In this document: one piece after another, positions 7,839 to 14,791 of the stretch | How positions within the stretch are numbered: the first letter of the stretch is position 1 | How the letters are laid out: each line of letters starts with the position of its first letter | Assembly: GCF_001417815.1 (NCBI RefSeq) | Contig: NZ_BCFK01000020.1 | Span: 1-55,270, forward strand | DNA: 55,270 nucleotides | DNA from: Bifidobacterium aesculapii | GTDB taxonomy: Bacteria; Actinomycetota; Actinomycetes; Actinomycetales; Bifidobacteriaceae | Direction: 5' to 3' | The notes under the pieces: model-generated | What the model saw: the letters and a program-made list of their open reading frames with translations, nothing else | The model's database searches: none | What the model was told of the DNA's origin: nothing | Translations under genes and position numbers: made by a program

Positions 7839-9290
7839 CTATCCCCGTTGTGGCGCGGTGGGAATGACCGCGTGCAGATGCCACATGCCGTGTTCCGCTG
7901 AAGCGGTCAACGAGCCGGAACGTGCGGCGATGCGATGGCGCAGCAGCGCGAGACCGTGGCTGGGTGTGACTCGGCCCGCGTCGTCGCGCGTGGCCCGGGC
8001 GGACCGTTGAGGCGTAGGAGGAATCGGATTGGACGACGTGACATCGACGCCGCTTTCACTGACCGTGATGCGCAGCATGCAGCGGCGGTCGGCGGGATCG
8101 GCGTGACGGATGACATTCGCCACGATCTCACGCGCCAGTGCGACGAGCAGGTCGCGGGATGCGTCGTCGATGCCGTTCGTGTTGTCGTCCACGTCACCCT
8201 CCACGGTGATGTCGCAGGCGAATCCCGCGTCATGCAGCGCGTGCTCCCAGCCGTCGACGCGCGTGCGGAAGCCGGCGCGTGAGGGCGCGGTGTCATCGCC
8301 GGCTGCGGTCGATCGGCGTACGGTGCCGCCGCCGATGATCGCCGTGCCTTCCACAGTGTCGTCGCCTGCGTTGCCGCCGCTTCCCACCGCCACGTCACCA
8401 GCCGCTCCGGGAGAGTCCGGTCCGTCCGGTTCCTCGGCGAGCAGTCGAATGATCTCATGCACGTGAGCCAACGCTTCGTTCGACTGCGCGAGGATGCGTC
8501 GGAACAGTTCACTCCGTTCGTCCGTACCGGTCTCGTGCAGTCCCAGCCGCGCCGTGAGGCTGATGGAGGTCAGTTCGCCGCTGGTCGCGTCATGGAGACG
8601 ATGCGCTGCGTCCATATTCCGTTCCATGTGCTGGACGTGCAGTATGCGACGGCGTAGGGTCTCGAGCTCCTGTTGCCGGCGGATCAGGATGCCGATGATC
8701 AACGCCGCCAGATACGAGCTGCACAGGGAGATCATGGTGCCGATCATGGTGGCGGGCGGAATCTGTATGCCGGTGTCCGCCATCTCCCAGTACTTCATCA
8801 GGCACAGATAGGCGAACGCGAGCGCGGAACACCACGGCCGCAGACGGAACGCGAGGTATCCGAGTGCAATCGTCAGACACCATCCATTGGATTCCAGATA
8901 CGGGTAGGGGAGCCACAGATCGATCGAATACGCGGCGATGACCGCAACGCTCGCCGGAAGCGGCGCCACGGCGAACGATGCCGTCGCAGCGATGATCACC
9001 ACCTGTGCGATGGCCTTCGCGATCGGCCAATCGCTCATTGCCATCAGCCCGATACGCCAATTGGGAATGGAAACCACCAGTGCCGTCACCGCGATGAGAG
9101 TCGTCCAGCGATGGCGCAGGCAAAAAGAGCGCAGCCATTGGATCGTGGCGCGTGCCGCTGTGGCATGTGTCGCGTCCTCGGACATTGCATCCGTCTCCGC
9201 GCGATTATCGTGCGCTCGGGAGGGGTTCTGCGCACGAGAATCGCGCCGAGGGGAGGTGGACGCGGTATCGGTGGGCGTTGGGGGAATCAT
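7839..9290 (-). CDS. Sensor histidine kinase (NarX/DesK-like)
   Basis: A 483-residue membrane sensor kinase. After a 45-residue polar N-terminus there are about five or six transmembrane helices (60-215). A dimerisation/phosphoacceptor segment AHRLHDATSGELTSISL follows, with the likely phospho-His in RLHD. A degenerate HATPase domain shows the N-box EIVANVIRHAD and the G-box SHGLALLRHRIAARSGS. A Gly/Asp/Ala-rich stretch of about 60 residues separates the two. The ATG at 9290 has a strong site (AAAGGAG). With few loops outside the membrane, it probably senses membrane or cell-wall state, as related kinases do. It is transcribed with the response regulator and is divergent from the deacetylase. 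Confidence 0.88.
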   Translation of the reverse strand: MIPPTPTDTASTSPRRDSRAQNPSRAHDNRAETDAMSEDATHATAARATIQWLRSFCLRHRWTTLIAVTALVVSIPNWRIGLMAMSDWPIAKAIAQVVIIAATASFAVAPLPASVAVIAAYSIDLWLPYPYLESNGWCLTIALGYLAFRLRPWCSALAFAYLCLMKYWEMADTGIQIPPATMIGTMISLCSSYLAALIIGILIRRQQELETLRRRILHVQHMERNMDAAHRLHDATSGELTSISLTARLGLHETGTDERSELFRRILAQSNEALAHVHEIIRLLAEEPDGPDSPGAAGDVAVGSGGNAGDDTVEGTAIIGGGTVRRSTAAGDDTAPSRAGFRTRVDGWEHALHDAGFACDITVEGDVDDNTNGIDDASRDLLVALAREIVANVIRHADPADRRCMLRITVSESGVDVTSSNPIPPTPQRSARATRDDAGRVTPSHGLALLRHRIAARSGSLTASAEHGMWHLHAVIPTAPQRG

Positions 9291-9506
9291 GGCACGCTCC
9301 TTTGGGGTCGGGCTCCAATCGCTTTCGATTATCCGCTTCGATACGGCTCCGTTGCGGTCATGGCATATGCCCGGTCAACGAACGTGGACGGAACGCGCGG
9401 CCGCGCATGGGGAAGCCGGGGCGGCGGCCCTATGGTGGGAGGTATGCGGGCGAGGGATAATGGACGCGGAGACGATGGGGCGGCGGACAGCCGGAAAGGG
9501 GACGTC

Positions 9507-11129
9507 ATGACGGACGAACACACGGGCGTGGTCGACGACGATGGGCGTGGCGGCGCAAACGACGGAGACGGTGGCGCAAATGACGTTCGCAGCGGTGCGA
9601 ACATCGGGGCCGATCGCGTGAACGACGGACACGACAACAAGGACGACGCCGACGCGGAATACGCCGACCTCCTCGGATTCGATGAGACGCCCGACGGGGG
9701 ATACGACGAGAGAGACGAGAAACCGGGCGGGAAATCCGAAGCCGGGAACACGACGATTGGTGCCGGTGACGGTGCCGGGCGCGGTGACGGTGCCGGCCGT
9801 GATGACTTCGCCATCCGCCGCCCGAACGGAACCCGCCCCAAGCCGCTCGTCGTCGCGCTCATCGCGGTCTTCGCCGCCGGACTCGTGTTCGCCGGGTGGG
9901 CCGTCACCCGCAGCATCCTCGACGCGCGCGCCCGCGACCATGCGACGGCGCTCGCCGACTGCCGCGCCGCCCGCGCGCGCTACACGGAGACGCTCACCGG
10001 CTACACGCCCACCGCGCGCAAGGCGGCGACGCTCCTCAAAGACACGGCATCCGTCGCCGGCAGCGACACGCGCGACCGGCTTCAAGCGCAGTTGGACAGC
10101 CTGACCGACGCCGATGTCGCCGGCCCGGCGAAACGCGACTGCGCGACCGATCTGAGCCGAAGCGACCTCGACGACCTCGGCGACCGGTATGCGACCGCCA
10201 CCAGCATGATGAACGACGGCCTCATCTCCATCCGCTACGACGTGACCATGCTCCAGCAGATGAAAGACGGCCTCAACGCACAGGACGTGCGGAAACGGCT
10301 CTCCGGACTCGTCACGCGCGGCGAACTCGCCTACAGCCGTTCCGCGGGCAAGGCGGATGAAACGTTGCGCGCCACCCTGCGCGGCGCGATCGACGCGGCG
10401 AAGCAGACGCTCGCGGACACGCCGTCCGATCAGACGGATGCCGTCGCCGCGCGCGTCCAACCGCTTGCCGAAGCCGCCGACGCGGTGATCGCAGGCATGC
10501 CGCTCGACTGTCATTTCGCCGATTGCGTGGCCCTCACCTTCGACGACGGGCCGAACAAGGAGGTCACGCCGCAGGTGCTTGACGCGCTCAAGAAGGCCGG
10601 CGTGCCGGCCACGTTCTTCCTCCAGGGGCAGTTCGTCAACGGCTCCAACGTGAAGCTCGTCAAACGCATGGCCGCCGAAGGGCACAGCGTCGGGTCCATG
10701 TCGTGGCGGCATACGCAGATGCACGCCATGCCCGCCGACCAGCTCGCCAAATGGTTCAAGGACACGGACGCCGTGATCGCCGAGGCCTCGGGCAAGCCGG
10801 TCACCCTGTTCCGCCCGCCGGACGGAGCATGGAGCGATGCGCTGCGCGACCAGGCCAAGGCCAACGGTCAGGCGATGATTCTGTGGGGCGTGGACTCCGG
10901 CGATTGGGGCAAGCTCGACTCGGCGCAGATCGAGAAGCGCGTGCTCGACAACGCCTATGCCGGCTCCATCATCGCCCTGCATGACGGCAACGCGGCCACG
11001 GCCACGGCGCTTCCGAAGATCATCGACGGACTCAAACAGAAGGGGTACCACATCGTCACCGTGGACACACTCCTCGCCGGCGACATCCAGCCCGGCTCCG
11101 TGGCCTACGGTCTCAACGACGTGCAGTAG
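9507..11129 (+). CDS. Membrane-anchored polysaccharide deacetylase (CE4-like), altered motif 2
   Basis: A 540-residue protein: an acidic Asp/Gly-rich cytoplasmic N-terminus (1-110), one transmembrane helix (about 112-133), a helical extracellular stalk (140-330) and a C-terminal NodB/CE4 domain. CE4 motifs seen: ALTFDDGPN (Asp346/Asp347), FRPPDGAW, DSGDW and IIALHDG (His492/Asp493). Motif 2 should be HSxxH, but the sequence here is MSWRH: the first metal-binding His is Met398, while His402 is kept. By family it would remove acetyl groups from peptidoglycan or a surface glycan, but activity may be changed or lost. The start was chosen for GGAAAGGGG shortly before ATG 9507; the open frame upstream is not protein-like. 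It is divergent from the two-component system. Confidence 0.82.
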   Translation: MTDEHTGVVDDDGRGGANDGDGGANDVRSGANIGADRVNDGHDNKDDADAEYADLLGFDETPDGGYDERDEKPGGKSEAGNTTIGAGDGAGRGDGAGRDDFAIRRPNGTRPKPLVVALIAVFAAGLVFAGWAVTRSILDARARDHATALADCRAARARYTETLTGYTPTARKAATLLKDTASVAGSDTRDRLQAQLDSLTDADVAGPAKRDCATDLSRSDLDDLGDRYATATSMMNDGLISIRYDVTMLQQMKDGLNAQDVRKRLSGLVTRGELAYSRSAGKADETLRATLRGAIDAAKQTLADTPSDQTDAVAARVQPLAEAADAVIAGMPLDCHFADCVALTFDDGPNKEVTPQVLDALKKAGVPATFFLQGQFVNGSNVKLVKRMAAEGHSVGSMSWRHTQMHAMPADQLAKWFKDTDAVIAEASGKPVTLFRPPDGAWSDALRDQAKANGQAMILWGVDSGDWGKLDSAQIEKRVLDNAYAGSIIALHDGNAATATALPKIIDGLKQKGYHIVTVDTLLAGDIQPGSVAYGLNDVQ

Positions 11130-11225
11130 CGGATTCCGCTCCGGACCCGTCGGGCCATGCGCCGCTTTCGGAACGGTCGTGCCGCCGGGATGGAACAGTC
11201 GGAGACCGGGATGGACGTGATGGGC

Positions 11226-11321
11226 GAACCTGCGCAGTGCGGGGCTGAACCTGTGCAGTTCACGCGCGAACCTGCGCAGTTCACGCGCGAACCTGCGCGA
11301 TTCGACATCGAACCTGCGCAG
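11226..11321 (+). repeat. 21-bp tandem repeat array, left arm (5 units)
   Basis: Five units at an exact 21-bp period carry the core GAACCTGCGCAG followed by about 9 variable bases. The central octamer CTGCGCAG (self-complementary) lies at 11230-11237, 11251-11258 (one change), 11272-11279, 11293-11300 (two changes) and 11314-11321. The spacing equals two turns of B-DNA, so all sites face the same side. The array lies in the 626-bp gap between the deacetylase and the MEMO1-AMMECR1 gene. Confidence 0.9.
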
Positions 11322-11433
11322 GGGGTTCCTGAAGAGCACCGGATTCTGGCGGGTTGCCTGAATCAAAAACGGCGGAATGAAGCCATTCGCCAATAGGAGG
11401 CATGTACGAAAACGAGGCTTCTTCAGCAACCCC

Positions 11434-11525
11434 CTGCGCAGGTTGGACATCAGACTGCGCAGGTTGCGCGACGGATTGCGCAGGTTCGTCTTCAGACTGC
11501 GCAAGTTGGCTGGTCAATCGCGCAG
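11434..11525 (-). repeat. 21-bp tandem repeat array, right arm (5 units, inverted)
   Basis: Five units of the same core in inverted orientation, again with an exact 21-bp period: octamers at 11434-11441, 11455-11462, 11476-11483, 11497-11504 and 11518-11525, with CTGCGCAG or 1-2 changes. The first unit of this arm and the last unit of the left arm share extra sequence beyond the core (left arm up to 11333, right arm from 11417), giving a near-perfect inverted repeat of about 24 bp across an 83-bp centre. Both arms point inward. Confidence 0.9.
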
Positions 11526-11755
11526 GTTCGCCCGCGAACCGTTCCGGATTCGCTTTCAGACTGTGATTAGTTCAGTGACTTGCGTAGGGCGGGGTTCCCG
11601 GGGAAGGGATTGGCCTGCGTGGGGCATGCACGGGGCGTGGCTTGCCATGACTACGCATGCCGGCGCCCCTGGATTCCGCATCGGAAAGCTGCCGTGAATC
11701 AAGGGCCGGAAGATATGAGCCGGGGCGGGTAGGATAAGTGGCAGGGGTGATTCCA

Positions 11756-13465
11756 ATGACGGATTACGATACGCGTGAACATGAAGGGGCGGCGGCCGTG
11801 CAGGGGGAGCAGGGCCGCGTTCGTCCGGCTGCGGTGGCCGGCACATTCTACCCGGCCGACCGCACGATACTCCAGGCGATGGTCGACCGGCAGCTCGCAT
11901 ACGGGCACCGGCTCGTGGCCGATCTCGCCGATGCCCTTCCGGCCGGCGTTCCGAAGGCGGTGATCGTGCCGCACGCAGGCTACGTGTACTCCGGAACCAC
12001 TGCGGCGCTCGCCTATGCGCTGCTCGAACGCGGGCGCGGCACCGTGACGCGCGCGGTGATTGTCGGCCCGACGCACAGGGTCGCCGTCCGTGGCGTGGCC
12101 TGCCCGACGGCCGACGCGTTCGCCACGCCGTTCGGAACCGTGCCGGTGGATACCGCCGCCGAACGTGCGGCGCTGGGCCTGACCGACGACGACGGCCCGC
12201 TCGCCTCCGGCATGACGGCCCGGCCCGAGGCCCCCGCCCCGGCGTTGATCGTCAACGACCCGACCCACGCGCAGGAGCATGCGGTCGAGGTGCAGATCCC
12301 GTTCCTTGAGACCGTACTCGGGCCGGATCTGCGGATTGTGCCGTTGAACGCGGGCAACGAGTCGCCCCGCGAGGTGGGCGACGTGCTGCGCGCCTTGTGG
12401 GGCGGTCCGGAGACGGTGGTCGTGATCAGTTCCGACCTGTCGCACTACCATCCGCAGGAGTTCGCACGTGAGCTTGACGACGACACCCTCGACGCGATAT
12501 CCGCGGTGGATGGGCCCATCGACCCGCGCCGCGCCTGCGGCGCCTACCCGGTGAACGGCCTGCTCGACGTGCTGTCCCGCGGCCTCGCGCCCGCCGATGC
12601 CGATGACTATGTCGCATCCGCCGGTGCCTCCGACGACGGCGATTCCACAGTCCCGCCCGACGCCCGCTCCGCGTTCGACCTGCGCCTGCTCGGCCGTTCC
12701 ACTTCCGGCGACGACGGCGTGGTGGCACCCGCCGGCGCACCCCGTCCGGCGATGCGCGACCCGGACGAACCGGTGGTCGGCTACGCGTCGTTCGCCGTGT
12801 GGGCCGCGGACGACCGCGGCGGCGTGCTGCTCAAGCTGGCGCGCGCGGCGATCCGCGAACGCCTGGGATTCGACGACGACCCGGCCGGCCGCCCGGATGC
12901 GATCGCGGCCGCGCACCCGTGGCTGGACGAGCCCGGCGCGAGCTTCGTCACGCTTACCGAACACGGCGATCTGCGCGGGTGCATCGGCACGTTGCAGGCG
13001 CATCGCACGTTGGGCGCCGATGTCGCCGACCATGCCGTCGACGCGGCGTTCCGCGACCCGCGCTTCGAGCCGGTCACCGCGGCCGAGTATCCGCTGCTTG
13101 ACGTGGAGGTGTCGGTGCTCTCCGCGCCGAAGCCGATTCTCGTGGTCACGCCCGAATGGCGGCGCGGCGAGGACGGCTTCATGACTCCCATACCGGTGGA
13201 ACATCCGGTCCGCTCGCGCCGCGAGTTGGAGCGTGCGTTGCGGCCCGGTGAGGATGGTCTGGTGATCGTGGAGAACGGCGGGCGCGGCCGTCGCGCCACG
13301 TTCCTGCCGCAGGTGTGGGAGCAGTTGCCGGATCCGCGTGATTTCGTCGCGCATCTGCTCGCCAAGGCTGGGCTTCCGGCGTCATACGACTGGGTGGACG
13401 GTGAGATCGCGTGCGAACGCTACCGGGTGACGGCCTATGCCGAGCGCGGGCGCAACGGTGAGTGA
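11756..13465 (+). CDS. AmmeMemoRadiSam system protein B-A fusion (MEMO1-AMMECR1)
   Basis: A 569-residue fusion. Residues about 20-330 are a MEMO1-like domain (class III extradiol dioxygenase fold): VPHAGYVYSG (71-80), VGPTHR, EHAVEVQIPFL and SSDLSHYH, all family hallmarks with the putative metal-site His residues. Residues about 340-565 are an AMMECR1 domain with FVTLTEHGDLRGCIGTLQ and a C-terminal FLPQVWEQLPDP segment. The biochemical function of the bacterial system is unknown. The radical SAM partner follows immediately. The start ATG 11756 follows AGGGGTGAT, which pairs well with the anti-SD; a GTG at 11738 in the same frame has a weaker site. The domain order and fusion are established for many bacteria and make co-function likely. 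Confidence 0.92.
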   Translation: MTDYDTREHEGAAAVQGEQGRVRPAAVAGTFYPADRTILQAMVDRQLAYGHRLVADLADALPAGVPKAVIVPHAGYVYSGTTAALAYALLERGRGTVTRAVIVGPTHRVAVRGVACPTADAFATPFGTVPVDTAAERAALGLTDDDGPLASGMTARPEAPAPALIVNDPTHAQEHAVEVQIPFLETVLGPDLRIVPLNAGNESPREVGDVLRALWGGPETVVVISSDLSHYHPQEFARELDDDTLDAISAVDGPIDPRRACGAYPVNGLLDVLSRGLAPADADDYVASAGASDDGDSTVPPDARSAFDLRLLGRSTSGDDGVVAPAGAPRPAMRDPDEPVVGYASFAVWAADDRGGVLLKLARAAIRERLGFDDDPAGRPDAIAAAHPWLDEPGASFVTLTEHGDLRGCIGTLQAHRTLGADVADHAVDAAFRDPRFEPVTAAEYPLLDVEVSVLSAPKPILVVTPEWRRGEDGFMTPIPVEHPVRSRRELERALRPGEDGLVIVENGGRGRRATFLPQVWEQLPDPRDFVAHLLAKAGLPASYDWVDGEIACERYRVTAYAERGRNGE

Positions 13466-13514
13466 TATGGCGATGAGCGATATGACGGTGAGTGATATGG
13501 CGATGGGCGGCACG
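13455..13514 (+). repeat. 30-bp tandem duplication at the fusion/radical SAM junction
   Basis: Positions 13455-13484 and 13485-13514 start with an identical 21-bp segment (ACGGTGAGTGATATGGCGAT plus G) and then diverge. The unit contains a GGTGAG site, a TGA and an ATG, so the stop/start junction itself is duplicated. The radical SAM reading frame runs through both copies as TVSDMAMSDM / TVSDMAMGGT. Confidence 0.85.
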
Positions 13515-14636
13515 GATACGGGCGTCGGATCGTCCGTAAGCGATGCCCCACCCGTGCGTGAAATCCCGAACCGCGACCCGGCGCTCGGTCGCTGGCAGAC
13601 GCGGTTCGCGGACGGTTCCGGCCGTGCGCGGTGCGAACTGTGCCCGCGCCGTTGCGTGCTGCGGCCCGGCCAGCGCGGCTTCTGCTTCGTGCGCTCCAAC
13701 CATGACGGCGCGATCCGCTCCGACACGTATGGACGCAGCTCCGGCTTCGCCGTGGACCCGGTGGAGAAGAAGCCGCTCAACCACTTCCATCCGGGGTCTT
13801 CGGTGTTGAGCTTCGGCACGGCGGGCTGCAATTCCGCGTGCCGGTTCTGCCAGAACTGGGACATTTCACGCGCCCGCGACTATGACCGGCTTGGCGTTGA
13901 GGCAGGTCCGGAGCGGATCGCGCAGGTCGCCGCGGAGCGTGGCATCGCTTCGGTGGCGTTCACGTACAACGATCCGATCGTCTTCGCCGAGTATGCGATC
14001 GATACGGCGTGGGCGTGCCGGGCGCGCGGCATCCACCCGATCGCCGTGACGGCCGGGTATATGGCCGAGCCCGCCCGCGCCGACTTCTACGCGGCGATGG
14101 ACGCGGCGAACATCGACCTCAAGGGCTTCACCGAGGACTTCTATTGGAAGGTCACCGGCACGCATCTCAAGGATGTGCTCGACACCATCGCGTATGCGGT
14201 GAACGAGGCGCGCACGCCCGACGGACGGCACGTGTGGGTGGAGCTGACCACGCTGCTCATCCCCGGTCTCAACGACGACGACGTGCAGCTGCACGCCGAA
14301 TGCGCGTGGATCCGCGAGACGCTCGGGGCTGACGTGCCGCTGCATTTCTCCGCGTTCCACCCGGCGTGGAAGATGACGGACGTGCCGCCCACCCCGCGCG
14401 CGACGCTCACGCGGGCGCGCGGCATCGCGCTTGTGGAGGGACTGCGGTACGTGTATACGGGCAATGTGCATGATCTCGAGGGTGGTACGACGTTCTGTCC
14501 GAATCCGGATTGCCGTGCCGCGCTCGTGGAACGCGACTGGTACAGGATCGCCGTCGACCGTCTGTCCGGCACGGCCGATGATTCGGGCGCCGCGCACTGC
14601 CCCGCGTGCGGCACGCCCATCGCCGGACGGTGGTGA
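13467..14636 (+). CDS. AmmeMemoRadiSam system radical SAM enzyme
   Basis: A radical SAM protein of about 389 residues. The cluster motif is CNSACRFCQNW (CxxxCxxC), preceded by an N-terminal Cys cluster CELCPRRCVLRPGQRGFC and followed by the family segment AFTYNDPIVFAEY, then NIDLKGFTEDFY and ELTTLLIPGLNDD. The C-terminus has a zinc-ribbon-like pair (FCPNPDC and CPACGTP). This is the pyruvate-formate-lyase-activating-enzyme-like partner always found with MEMO1 and AMMECR1 proteins. It should bind a 4Fe-4S cluster and cleave SAM; the substrate is unknown. Several in-frame ATGs (13437, 13467, 13482, 13497) exist; 13467 or 13497 each follow GGTGAG, and 13467 begins 2 bp after the fusion stop. Translational coupling is likely. 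Confidence 0.92.
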   Translation: MAMSDMTVSDMAMGGTDTGVGSSVSDAPPVREIPNRDPALGRWQTRFADGSGRARCELCPRRCVLRPGQRGFCFVRSNHDGAIRSDTYGRSSGFAVDPVEKKPLNHFHPGSSVLSFGTAGCNSACRFCQNWDISRARDYDRLGVEAGPERIAQVAAERGIASVAFTYNDPIVFAEYAIDTAWACRARGIHPIAVTAGYMAEPARADFYAAMDAANIDLKGFTEDFYWKVTGTHLKDVLDTIAYAVNEARTPDGRHVWVELTTLLIPGLNDDDVQLHAECAWIRETLGADVPLHFSAFHPAWKMTDVPPTPRATLTRARGIALVEGLRYVYTGNVHDLEGGTTFCPNPDCRAALVERDWYRIAVDRLSGTADDSGAAHCPACGTPIAGRW

Positions 14637-14736
14637 CCGTGGGACGCCGGTGGTGATTGTGGGACAGGTGACTGTCAGTCGGATGACCGTGGGTCGAATC
14701 GCAGATCGGTGTGGCCGCAGGTTGGATTGCGGAGTC

Positions 14737-14771
14737 GGATTGTGGATTGTGGATTGTGGATTGCGGATTGC
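14737..14771. repeat. Heptanucleotide tandem repeat
   Basis: Five consecutive heptamers, GGATTGT three times and then GGATTGC twice, lie between the convergent radical SAM and SCO7613-type genes. A degenerate unit precedes them at 14724. Tracts like this are slippage-prone; no gene crosses it. Confidence 0.85.
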
Positions 14772-14791
14772 GGCGCGTCGGGCACCGACGC

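Larger units (their letters stand above)
11130..11755. other. Intergenic region, arrays and no confident gene
   Basis: This 626-bp gap holds the two 21-bp arrays. All short reading frames across it are open only because 21 is a multiple of three; they translate as 7-residue repeats (EPAQ-type or LRRF-type) and none has a convincing start. An ATG at 11402 (54 codons, across the right arm) has AGGAGG only 1 nt upstream, too close for normal initiation. From 11526 to about 11740 I see nothing that can be called. Confidence 0.6.

Noticed and set aside
11226..11525. 21-bp arrays as a CRISPR
   Set aside because: The conserved part is only 12 bp, variable parts are about 9 bp, the arms are inverted and no cas gene is near.
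11157..11697. Small heptad-repeat proteins encoded by the 21-bp arrays (EPAQ or LRRF type)
   Set aside because: All frames are open because the period is a multiple of three. No convincing start site exists and the spacers vary without codon bias. Kept as DNA repeats.
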